Part shown: positions 56,610 through 64,000 of the stretch, piece by piece
Position numbering within the stretch: position 1 is the first letter of the stretch
Layout of the letters: each line of letters starts with the position of its first letter
Assembly: GCA_024235695.1 (NCBI GenBank)
Contig: JACKLX010000008.1
Location: 97,573-161,572, forward strand
DNA length: 64,000 bases
From: Accumulibacter sp.
Lineage (GTDB): Bacteria; Pseudomonadota; Gammaproteobacteria; Burkholderiales; Rhodocyclaceae
Direction of reading: 5' to 3'
Position numbers and translations under genes: made by a program
Notes under the pieces: model-generated
The model's database searches: none
Seen by the model: only the letters and a program-made list of their open reading frames with translations
Told to the model about the DNA's origin: nothing

Positions 56610-57762
56610 GTGCTCGCCTGGTAAGAGCGCGCACCGCGTAGCGCACGGCTTGTGACAGCGCCTGAGCAAGGCCGTGCCGCTCGGCGACGACGGCGAAATC
56701 ACCGAGCCTGGCGGCAAGGCCGTGAAGCAGCCCAATCATCGCCTTGCGCTGCGGTTTCGGGATCAGATCATGGAAGTTGCCAGCAAACGGGTCGGTGATC
56801 TGGCGTCTCATGGCGCGCGGCATGGCAAGCAAGCTACGCCGTTCAAGCTTGCTGATTTCCTGGCCGTTGGTGAAGTGGGCAAAGGAGTAAGCTTGCTGGT
56901 CCAAGCCACACCAGGCGTTATCCCGAGTCTTCTTCAAATATGCCGAGAGCAGCGTGTGCAACGCGCTTCCCGGTGCTGCCGAGACGCGGTTCTGATGACG
57001 GGAGACCTGCGTCAGATCATCGTCGGGAAGACCGCTGAAATGAAAGAACTTCAACGGGCGTCCCTGGCATGACCAGCTGTCGTCAAGACGTTCCAGCGGG
57101 CGTTGGAAGACATTCCAATAGGCCACGTTGTATTCCGGCGCGCGAAGGCAATGAAAATTCTGGATAAAGGAGGGGAGCGCGGCAGCCCAGAACTGGTCCA
57201 CGAAGTAGCCTTTTTCCGGGTCGACAATGCAGTGCTCGACGCAGATTTCCTGCCACCAGCGCAGTGCTCGAAAGACCTCGGCGTCGCGAGCCAGTCCGAT
57301 GAAGCCGAGGTTGAACTGGCCAACCTTGATGATGTCGTCGATGCTCGGTCGGAGGCCATCGACGTACAGTGGTTCGCAAACGTGTGGGGTCAGGATCAGA
57401 GCGTGCTGCGCCGCCAGGTTCTCCAGTGCTTCCAGTGAACCGAAGATCTCGATGTCGGGATCGAAATAGAATACGGCATCGCCGCGATCGCGCAGCAGGT
57501 AGTCCAGCAGGAAAGGCTTGAGGGCGGTGTTGAATTCGGTTATGTCATAAGTGAAGGCCATTTCTCGCCAGTCCGCGCACACCTCTGCCGGTGAAAGGAA
57601 ACGGAAACCCGTTTTCACCGACAGCTCGCGGCAGCGCTCTGGCCATTCACAAAGCAGAACCTGCAAGCTTGCGTTGGATTGGTGGGCAGCCAGCGAGTCG
57701 GCGAGAACCTTGACCCGTGGGAGATAGTTCGCACTGGCAATCGTGCAATAGACGACTTTCAT
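56602..57762 (-). CDS. Glycosyltransferase with DxD motif (GT8-like)
   Basis: Product is 386 residues from the ATG at 57762. The metal-binding DPD sits at residues 101-103 in FYFDPDIEIFGSL, after NTALKPFLLDYLLRDRGD. QFNLGFIGL and KGYFVDQFWAAALP are typical of GT-A retaining enzymes of GT8/GT-like type. The last third is helical and basic. Its start overlaps the TGA of the upstream methyltransferase (ATGA). Donor unknown. Confidence 0.82.
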   Translation of the reverse strand: MKVVYCTIASANYLPRVKVLADSLAAHQSNASLQVLLCEWPERCRELSVKTGFRFLSPAEVCADWREMAFTYDITEFNTALKPFLLDYLLRDRGDAVFYFDPDIEIFGSLEALENLAAQHALILTPHVCEPLYVDGLRPSIDDIIKVGQFNLGFIGLARDAEVFRALRWWQEICVEHCIVDPEKGYFVDQFWAAALPSFIQNFHCLRAPEYNVAYWNVFQRPLERLDDSWSCQGRPLKFFHFSGLPDDDLTQVSRHQNRVSAAPGSALHTLLSAYLKKTRDNAWCGLDQQAYSFAHFTNGQEISKLERRSLLAMPRAMRRQITDPFAGNFHDLIPKPQRKAMIGLLHGLAARLGDFAVVAERHGLAQALSQAVRYAVRALTRRAHD

Positions 57763-58634
57763 GTTCGCGGTAAGGTCGCTGTGACTTGCAGTTCGGAATA
57801 CTCTGCGCGATTCGCAGGCGGCCGTGCCAGCGAACGGCGCAGGCCGTGAAACCGCAGCCTGCTGTTGCCCATGGCAATCAGTCGACGATAGGCGGGGATA
57901 CGCCGTAGAAGGGGCATTCCCCAAAGAGCGCCGCTGATGCGGTACAAACGCGCGTGGGTGACGTCACAATGGTTGTTGGCATCCCAGCGTTCATGGTACG
58001 AGACCTGAATGTCGACAAATCCGTGGCGTGTGAGCAGAGCACGAAGGCCGACGGCGGTGAAGTGGAAGAGATGGATGAGGGGGGGTTGGGCCCATACCCA
58101 CTGCATGCCGACTTCGCGGTAGCCGCGTCCTGAAAAGTTGGGCACGGCGAGCAACAGGCGGCCACCAGGCACCAGGAAAGCTTTCATTTGCCGGCAGATC
58201 CGGTCGAGGTCGTTGGCGTGTTCCAGCACGTGCAAGGCGACGACGGTGTCCCAGCTCGCGGGTGCCGCCGCGACGGCGGTCGTGAACGGGTCGTAGGTCG
58301 TGCTGTCATAGCCGGCGGCACGCGCAACTTCGGAAAAGTAGCCGACGCCACCGCCGAAATCCAGGACATGCTTGCCGAGTACGGAGCGGTATTCCTCAAG
58401 TCTCTGGCACGCGTCCCTTTTCTTGGCAGCGTAGTGGTCTCGATACCACTCGTAGCTGAAGCAGCTACGGTAAACCTCCTGTAACGTTGCGTCGTCAGGC
58501 TTCGGGAAGGTAAAACTCGTGCCGCAGGCGACGCACCGGGCGAGGTTCCAGACGCGATCGAGGGCCTCGCGGCTCTCGCCAGCCAGGAACGTGGTCTTGC
58601 CGTGGCAGGCAGGGCACAGTGGATTCGTTGTCAA
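57759..58634 (-). CDS. Class I SAM-dependent methyltransferase with N-terminal zinc ribbon
   Basis: Product is 291 residues. A four-cysteine zinc ribbon is at the N-terminus (Cys7, Cys10, Cys34, Cys37). SAM motif I is VLDFGGGVGYFSEVARAAGY, and the remaining motifs are VVALHVLEHANDLDRI and GGRLLLAVPNFSGRGYREV. It probably methylates a sugar or glycan end. It lies 4 bases after the next gene's stop in the same operon. Confidence 0.85.
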   Translation of the reverse strand: MTTNPLCPACHGKTTFLAGESREALDRVWNLARCVACGTSFTFPKPDDATLQEVYRSCFSYEWYRDHYAAKKRDACQRLEEYRSVLGKHVLDFGGGVGYFSEVARAAGYDSTTYDPFTTAVAAAPASWDTVVALHVLEHANDLDRICRQMKAFLVPGGRLLLAVPNFSGRGYREVGMQWVWAQPPLIHLFHFTAVGLRALLTRHGFVDIQVSYHERWDANNHCDVTHARLYRISGALWGMPLLRRIPAYRRLIAMGNSRLRFHGLRRSLARPPANRAEYSELQVTATLPRT

Positions 58635-58638
58635 GGTT

Positions 58639-60423
58639 CTAGCCGCCCGTCAGTTTCGTGAACCACGCGTTGGCGATCCGCAACGGGGCGGTCAAGCGCC
58701 ACGAACGCGATGCGAGCATGGTGGCAACTTCATCTTCCATGCTCGGCGGTGCGCAGAAGGAAAACAGCGGCCGTTCCAGTAGCTCGGTGAGGTGTGGGAC
58801 GCCGCGCACTGGACCATAGACCAATAGTGCCAACTCGTCTTCGAGTTCCGCAGCGCGTTGATAGGCGCTTTTTCCGAGCGGCGGGTGGCTGAGCAAATGC
58901 AGGCTGCCGTCAATCAGTTCGCGAAAGCTCATCTTTGCCAGCGCAGGCGGCACCGGGCAGGCGGTGAAGGAATTGATCAGCCCGCGAACTACGACCCAGG
59001 AAATCGGCACTGGCTCGACTGCAAACCACTCCGTATCGATCACCTGCAGAGTGCCATCATCCTTCCTGACAAAATTTGCCGGGATCGCGTCGAGCCAGTC
59101 GTTGGGAAGAAGCTCTCCGGCGCGAACGGCATTCGATTGTGCTTGCAAGGCGTCCAACCAGGGGCGTGCCCAATCGGCGACGCTGGCCAGCGTGCCGTCG
59201 CTCGCCAGCAGCCGCTGGAGTTCACACAGGTAAAGGCGACCTTGAACATAGCGCGCGGCCTCCGACGGCCGGTGCATGACGAAGGAGTCTGCGCAGGCAG
59301 TGATGGAGGGTGGCATCAACCGCCGCTTGCTGACGGTAAGGCCCTCATCGGAGCGTACGAATAGTGTCTCGATTGCGTAGCGAGCCTGTCGCTGATGGGT
59401 ATAGGAACTGGCCAGCCAGCGCTCGGATGGCGGCGCCGATTCGACCGGAACGCCGGGCGCAGCCAGCACCAGGAACGAGTTGGCCAAGTCCGCCATCAGT
59501 CCGTTGCGAGCCAACGCTTGCCATGCCAGGTTCTCGGAGAAATTGCAGCGCGTTTGCCCGACACGGTCGCGGCTCGATGTCCGGCACAGCATGTCCGCCG
59601 GACGCAGCTCAGGATCGAGCATGGCCTGGTCGGACATGATCAGCGTGGGAAGTTTGTAGTCGGGGAACGGGTAGTAGAACCGCTGTTGCTCGAAACCCGC
59701 AGCTGCAAGGCGCCCGGCCAGTTCCCGCCTGCCGAAGGTGATCGGCTGGTGCTCGCGGTAGAGGTCATGAAGGCCGAAGTAACGTTCACCCAAATGATCT
59801 TCGCGGCAGCCATTGAAGTACTTGAGTCCGATCTGGTTTTCAATGGCGAGGATCAGCTGCCCGTGTGGTGCGAGAAAGTGTCGGGCAATCCGCAGGCATT
59901 CGCCCACCGGGTCGGCGCCTGGAATGGACACCGGTGCGTGTTCGAGAACGCCAATCAGACACACGAAGTCGAATCGCTCCGCGGACGCGAAGTCCATGAG
60001 AGTGTCGCCGTAAATGCGGACATTGGGCAGGTCACGACAACGTTCAGCAGCAATCGCCGCCCGCGTGACCGAGCTTTCGACGGCAACCACCTCTTTGCAG
60101 GTTTCACCAAGATAACGGGTCAGTGCGCCACAGCCGCAATCGAATTCGAGCACCCGGTGTTCGCCACCAATGCGCAAGGGGCGGAGGAGATTGTGCCTGG
60201 CGGGACTGAGGTGGTACTCGGTTGGCCAGTCCACAATGTACTGACGAAGTTCGTCGGAACTCGAACTCAGGTCACGGCACTGCTCCAGGGAAGCGAGAAG
60301 GTGGCGCTCAAGCGCGTCGCCGCTGGCCAAGGCGCTGCTCGCGGGCGCCTGCGGCTGCCAGAAGCCAAGCGTGCCATTACGTTGGTAGCGACGGGTTTCG
60401 CCTCTCATTGGGAGCTGTGGCAC
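58639..60423 (-). CDS. Large SAM methyltransferase with possible kinase-like C-terminal half
   Basis: Product is 594 residues, much more than a simple methyltransferase. The N-terminal half (to about 260) has a methyltransferase core: VLEFDCGCGALTRYLGE, VCLIGVLEHAPVSIP and APHGQLILAIENQIGLKYF. The C-terminal half contains DWLDAIPANFV and LQVIDTEWF at about 443-468. Asp-xx-Pro-x-Asn followed by a later Asp-x-Glu-Trp recalls the catalytic and metal loops of phosphotransferase-type kinases. WbdD of E. coli O9a, which caps a polymannose O-antigen, joins a methyltransferase to a kinase; the present gene may have the same layout. The kinase call is inference. Confidence 0.75.
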   Translation of the reverse strand: MPQLPMRGETRRYQRNGTLGFWQPQAPASSALASGDALERHLLASLEQCRDLSSSSDELRQYIVDWPTEYHLSPARHNLLRPLRIGGEHRVLEFDCGCGALTRYLGETCKEVVAVESSVTRAAIAAERCRDLPNVRIYGDTLMDFASAERFDFVCLIGVLEHAPVSIPGADPVGECLRIARHFLAPHGQLILAIENQIGLKYFNGCREDHLGERYFGLHDLYREHQPITFGRRELAGRLAAAGFEQQRFYYPFPDYKLPTLIMSDQAMLDPELRPADMLCRTSSRDRVGQTRCNFSENLAWQALARNGLMADLANSFLVLAAPGVPVESAPPSERWLASSYTHQRQARYAIETLFVRSDEGLTVSKRRLMPPSITACADSFVMHRPSEAARYVQGRLYLCELQRLLASDGTLASVADWARPWLDALQAQSNAVRAGELLPNDWLDAIPANFVRKDDGTLQVIDTEWFAVEPVPISWVVVRGLINSFTACPVPPALAKMSFRELIDGSLHLLSHPPLGKSAYQRAAELEDELALLVYGPVRGVPHLTELLERPLFSFCAPPSMEDEVATMLASRSWRLTAPLRIANAWFTKLTGG

Positions 60424-60447
60424 GGGAGGCAGCAGGACGTCCGCTGC

Positions 60448-61410
60448 CTAATCACTACATGCATCCTTGCGTCTCTCTAGAAGGTGGTGCCAGTAACTGT
60501 CCGACGGCGGGTCGGGAATCTTGTAGGTCAATTTCTGAATTGGCGTCAGCGCAAGGATTTCAGCCATCATCGCCTGGTCGTACGATTCTGCCAGGCAATG
60601 CTGCAGTGTATGCGCGCGTGCCGAGCACTCGATATGTCTGGCATCCCATATGGCCCTGAATTGTGCGTGTTGGTTATAGAGTGCTTCGAACAGATAGTGA
60701 ATCCAGAAATAGTCTTCAAGCCGAGTGGATGCAGCCCAGTAGTCGAGCAGGGCATCCCGCAGCATCACGGGGATCGGGTTGCCCGGCGCGGAAATCATCA
60801 GCCAACTTGACATGAGGTAGGTATCGGTCCTCGTATAGGCGAAGAATCCGTCCTTCGTTCTTGTAAACAGCGGCTGTAGTGGCTGCGCGCAGTAGCAGGT
60901 TGCATCACACCAGATCCCGCCATGACGGGCCAGCAACGAACAGCGCAAGATGTCCGAGAAGTGTGTCTTGTTGTGGAAAATCTTGCGGAAGATGTAATTC
61001 GGAATGTCAACATAATCGCCAATGTTGTCGTCATCGATCTCGACTATTCTTGCGCCATCGTTCATTTCAAACATGCGGCGCCGACAGGCGGAAACGATTT
61101 CTGGCGCGCTACGGAAGCCCTGCGCCCAATAAATCCAGATCTGGAACTGGTCATTGCTCAGTGGTCTTTGGCAGGTCTCCCCTGACGAGTGTGCCGACAC
61201 ACCTGGCCGGTCGGCATACAGGTCATGGCGGGCAAGAAAGTCGTCGATGAATCGATGGGCGCGGACACGCGACGCGAAACCGGTTTCGCCACGCCGACGA
61301 ATGCTTCGTTTGATCCGCAGGTACTTCAGGGGATCGATGACAAGCTTGGCCAGAGATCTCAAAAAGAAAAGTCCTGTAGCGAGACTGTTCGCCCTTCTCG
61401 TTCCACGCAC
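60448..61410 (-). CDS. Capsular polysaccharide synthesis glycosyltransferase (Caps_synth/GT32-like)
   Basis: Product is 320 residues from the GTG at 61410. The donor-binding segment is FSDILRCSLLARHGGIWCDATCYC, containing the DxT site, and FQIWIYWAQGFRSAPEIVSACRRRM is the usual family opening. A short helix at the N-terminus is basic and amphipathic, with no signal peptide. It is 24 bases before the methyltransferase gene. Donor unknown. The start codon is uncertain; a later one is possible. Confidence 0.82.
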   Translation of the reverse strand: MRGTRRANSLATGLFFLRSLAKLVIDPLKYLRIKRSIRRRGETGFASRVRAHRFIDDFLARHDLYADRPGVSAHSSGETCQRPLSNDQFQIWIYWAQGFRSAPEIVSACRRRMFEMNDGARIVEIDDDNIGDYVDIPNYIFRKIFHNKTHFSDILRCSLLARHGGIWCDATCYCAQPLQPLFTRTKDGFFAYTRTDTYLMSSWLMISAPGNPIPVMLRDALLDYWAASTRLEDYFWIHYLFEALYNQHAQFRAIWDARHIECSARAHTLQHCLAESYDQAMMAEILALTPIQKLTYKIPDPPSDSYWHHLLERRKDACSD

Positions 61411-61441
61411 TCGCTGGTCGGACGGCGCCAGCGTAATACAA

Positions 61442-62161
61442 TCAATCGATGTTCTGGCTATCCAGACGGCCTTCGGTCAGTGTCGCAATGCGAGTGGATA
61501 GACGCTCTTGAAGAGCATGACTATGGGTCACAAAGATGATGGTTCGTCCTGCTTTCGCTTGTTGCGACAGGTTCTCGATACATTTCGCCTGGAATTCCTC
61601 ATCACCGACAGAAAGCACCTCGTCAATCACCTGGATATCTGCATCAACGTGCGCTGCAACGGAGTAGGCGAGACGAACATACATGCCATTGGAGTAGTGC
61701 TTGACCGGCGTATCAAGAAATCGCTCGACTCCAGAAAAATCGACAATCGCGTCAAAGCGACGGCGAAGCTCAAGCTCGGAGCAACCGAGGAGTGCTCCGT
61801 TGAGGAATATGTTCTCACGTCCGGTAAGCTCGGGATGAAATCCGGTACCCACTTCCAGTAGCGAGGCTATCCGCCCGTGGACGACAATTCGGCCGCTGGT
61901 TGGTGGGACAACGCGGGAGAGAATTTTCAAGAGCGTCGATTTTCCGGAACCATTGTTGCCGACCAGCGCAAGGCACTCCCCCTGTCGTATCTGCAGCGTA
62001 ACATTCTTCAATGCCCAGAATTCTTCGTCGTTATCAGTTTGTAGCCCTTGAGCGCGCGTCACAAGGCCAGACAGCCACGTCTTGATCGACTCTGGGCGGT
62101 GTTGATGCGACAGGAAGTAGCGCTTGCTGATGTCACGAATATCGATGACGATGTCGTTCAT
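61442..62161 (-). CDS. wzt: Polysaccharide ABC exporter ATPase (Wzt-type, short form)
   Basis: Product is 239 residues. Walker A is GNNGSGKST at 68-76, the signature is HYSNGMYVRLA, and Walker B is VIDEVLSVGDEEF. The insert WALKNVTLQIRQGE is typical of Wzt/TagH. It lacks the roughly 150-residue carbohydrate-binding C-terminal domain of O9a-type Wzt, so export should not depend on a special chain-end signal read by Wzt. It lies 13 bases after the Wzm gene and forms the ATPase of the exporter. Confidence 0.9.
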   Translation of the reverse strand: MNDIVIDIRDISKRYFLSHQHRPESIKTWLSGLVTRAQGLQTDNDEEFWALKNVTLQIRQGECLALVGNNGSGKSTLLKILSRVVPPTSGRIVVHGRIASLLEVGTGFHPELTGRENIFLNGALLGCSELELRRRFDAIVDFSGVERFLDTPVKHYSNGMYVRLAYSVAAHVDADIQVIDEVLSVGDEEFQAKCIENLSQQAKAGRTIIFVTHSHALQERLSTRIATLTEGRLDSQNID

Positions 62162-62174
62162 GGTTGCGCGTCGC

Positions 62175-63068
62175 TCAGGCGAGATCGCCCAGTCTGTTTT
62201 CGGTCGCGAGAAAGTGGCGGATCGACGCTACGCCAATTGCAAATGTGACAGCAAGTGATACAAGGACTGCCAGATGAGGGAAACCGTCCATCCCTCTCAA
62301 CAAGCTCCAGCGCAAGCCCTCAACAATGCCCACCAACGGGTTGGCGATATATAGCGTCTGCCAGGTGTCGGGAATCCGCGCCGACGTGTAGCCGATGGGC
62401 GAAACGAAAAATCCGATAGTCATCAGGAAAGGGACGAGATTGCCGATGTCACGAAATTGCACGTTGAGTACGGCCAACCAAAGTCCAAGCAGGGCGCACA
62501 GAATCAGCAACTGCAAACAGAACAATGGGAAGAAAATCACCTGCCAACCCGGCAGGTAGCCGTACCAAATGCAGCCCAGGCCAAACAGTAGCCACGCAAC
62601 AAGAAACTCTATGGCGTCAACGACGACAACGGCGATGGTGATGATGGCGCGTGGAAAGTACGTTTTCTGGATAACGTGAAGATGTCCCAGGAGGGAATTC
62701 ATGCTGTCCGGGATGGCATTGGAGAAGAAATACCACGGGATCACGCCGCAGAATATCACTAGCGGATAGGGTGCCGTGTGATTTTGCCCGAAGCCTGCGA
62801 GGAAGCCAAAAGCGAAGGTCATTACCGCCATCAGCATCAACGGCTTGAAGAGCAGCCAGGCGAACCCGAAATACGTTTGACGGAAACGTATGATCAGATC
62901 TCGTCGGATAAGCATGCGCAGGACTTCACGAAAGGCCCTGAGTTCTTTCCAGTACGCTGGCAAGGTGGGTGATCTCGCGTCAATGACTGTCGGATCGTTG
63001 TTGGTGCGTGAAGTCAATGTCTTGTGACTTTTCCAAGCAGTTTCAGGGTGACCGGTTGTGGGCAGCAA
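62175..63068 (-). CDS. wzm: Polysaccharide ABC exporter permease (Wzm-type)
   Basis: Product is about 297 residues if translation begins at the TTG at 63068; a start nearer the conserved KELRAFREVLRMLIRRD is possible. Six membrane segments are present, with the typical FRQTYFGFAWLLFKPLMLM, PWYFFSNAIPDSMNSLLGH and NPLVGIVEGLRWSLL motifs. With Wzt it exports undecaprenyl-linked polysaccharide across the inner membrane. It lies directly after a gap of about 110 bases from the epimerase gene. Confidence 0.88.
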   Translation of the reverse strand: MLPTTGHPETAWKSHKTLTSRTNNDPTVIDARSPTLPAYWKELRAFREVLRMLIRRDLIIRFRQTYFGFAWLLFKPLMLMAVMTFAFGFLAGFGQNHTAPYPLVIFCGVIPWYFFSNAIPDSMNSLLGHLHVIQKTYFPRAIITIAVVVVDAIEFLVAWLLFGLGCIWYGYLPGWQVIFFPLFCLQLLILCALLGLWLAVLNVQFRDIGNLVPFLMTIGFFVSPIGYTSARIPDTWQTLYIANPLVGIVEGLRWSLLRGMDGFPHLAVLVSLAVTFAIGVASIRHFLATENRLGDLA

Positions 63069-63177
63069 TGGCTGAATGTCATGGCTGCCGGTCGATGGAA
63101 AACCTTGGTCGCGGCATCATTTGCAAGCCCGGAGAAATCGGGACGGCGTTGGCTGTGAAGTGGCGAGTGTTTTCCCA

Positions 63178-64000
63178 TCACTGCGCTTGCCGGATCCAGG
63201 CGAGGGTTCGGGCCAGGGCCTCGGGTCTCGGTATCAGTACGGTCAGGCCAAGTTCATCGCGTGCTCTGCTGATTTCCGGCGTGTAACGGTCGCACGACTC
63301 CGTGGTGCGCAAGCCCAAGATCTTGATTTCGGGGCATTCTGCGGCCAGTGCGATTTCTGTCGCGAGGTCTGCCAGGCAAACCGCTTGATCCGAGCCAACG
63401 TTGTATGGGCGATTGGGCTTGCCCCGAAGGAGCAGGACGAGTAACCAGATCACCAGGTCGGCGGCGTAGAGATAGGCTCTCGACGGCCTGCCGTCACCAT
63501 GAATGAGGATTGGTCCTCCGGCGATGGCGTCACGAAAGAAGCCGCCGACGGCAAACTTGTCGGTGAGTGGAAGGTGCGGTCCGACAAAGCTGAAGCCACG
63601 AGCGATGATGCACTCAAGGTCGGGACTGGCCGCACAGAACAGTTCCGACAGTCGCTTGACTTCACCATAGGCAGAAGCCGCGTCCTGGGGGTTCGGCCCA
63701 CCGCCATAGTCTTCCGGGATGCGGAACATGTCAGCCGGTTGTCGTCCGTAAACAGCACCTGAACTGGCGAGCAGAAGCCGTTGCGCACCGCACATGCGGG
63801 CGAAGTCGATGACGCGCTGAGTTCCGACGAGTGTGGCGATGGCCAGAGCCGGGTGTCCGGCTCGGAGTTCGGCGGCCGATGCTGTGGCCAGGTGAAAGAC
63901 AAAATCATAGTGACCGCAGGGAAAGCGGAAGTTTGCCGTCTCTCCGCTGAGCCAGTCGAATTCATCCCGGTCGCGCAGGTGCGGCATCGCGGCGCGGAAT
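63178..64000 (-). CDS. NAD-dependent epimerase/dehydratase (partial, 5' end beyond window)
   Basis: At least 274 residues, truncated at the right edge. Present are FVFHLATASAAELRAGHPALA, LLLASSGAVYG with the catalytic Ser, and SAYGEVKRLSELF with the Tyr-x3-Lys pair, then AYLYAADLVIWLLVLL. The Rossmann GxxGxxG at the start is missing because it lies outside the window. It resembles UDP-glucose-4-epimerase or dTDP-sugar epimerases and would supply a nucleotide sugar to the locus. Confidence 0.85.
   Translation of the reverse strand, partial: FRAAMPHLRDRDEFDWLSGETANFRFPCGHYDFVFHLATASAAELRAGHPALAIATLVGTQRVIDFARMCGAQRLLLASSGAVYGRQPADMFRIPEDYGGGPNPQDAASAYGEVKRLSELFCAASPDLECIIARGFSFVGPHLPLTDKFAVGGFFRDAIAGGPILIHGDGRPSRAYLYAADLVIWLLVLLLRGKPNRPYNVGSDQAVCLADLATEIALAAECPEIKILGLRTTESCDRYTPEISRARDELGLTVLIPRPEALARTLAWIRQAQ

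Overview
The window is GC-rich (about two thirds G+C) and looks like the chromosome of a betaproteobacterium of the Rhodocyclales kind (Azoarcus, Zoogloea, Dechloromonas or Candidatus Accumulibacter type). The lineage call is an inference. It rests on three PEP-CTERM (exosortase-sorted) proteins, sigma-54 promoters with dyads upstream of them, a very short type IV prepilin, and a large exopolysaccharide or O-antigen cluster. I saw no rRNA, tRNA, CRISPR array or insertion sequence.

Layout. Positions 1-14.4 kb hold housekeeping and accessory metabolism: a 2-oxoacid or acetoin dehydrogenase E1 pair, an aldo/keto reductase, a Kef-type antiporter, a berberine-bridge-type FAD oxidase, an MpaB-like oxygenase, a cysteine synthase fused to glutaredoxin, and a coupled pair of flavin-split-barrel proteins, one of them fused to GAF. 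Positions 14.4-26.6 kb hold a PEP-CTERM protein, a BamE-like lipoprotein, an operon of DOMON-like protein, NamZ and DinB, a second PEP-CTERM protein, a DUF1538/PII-like/CBS module, and QueD. Positions 26.8-35.5 kb are one giant repetitive PEP-CTERM protein of about 2,877 residues. It is followed by two small paralogous membrane proteins, a threonine dehydratase and a multi-PAS histidine kinase.

Positions 42.0-47.3 kb form a pilus-associated block: a sigma-54 promoter, a 60-residue prepilin, a small secreted partner, a strong terminator, an ABC-transporter trio and a TPR/O-GlcNAc-transferase-like protein. From 47.3 kb to the right edge every gene is on the minus strand. This is an ABC-transporter-dependent polysaccharide locus with Wzm, Wzt, several glycosyltransferases, two methyltransferases (one possibly carrying a WbdD-like kinase half), a ThDP enzyme, a NeuB-like synthase, a HAD phosphatase, a GT2 and a polytopic membrane protein. 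Its upstream part (about 54.7-64 kb) appears less GC-rich than the rest, which suggests transfer.

The observations I rate highest are: (1) two PEP-CTERM genes 11 kb apart carry the same 17-bp asymmetric dyad (TGTCGG-N6-TTACA) 75-87 bp upstream of a good -24/-12 promoter, in the same orientation, which points to a shared enhancer-binding protein such as PrsR; (2) the short split-pilin operon with an ABC trio and a glycosyltransferase; (3) near-identical 864-bp and 1,124-bp internal repeats in the giant surface protein.
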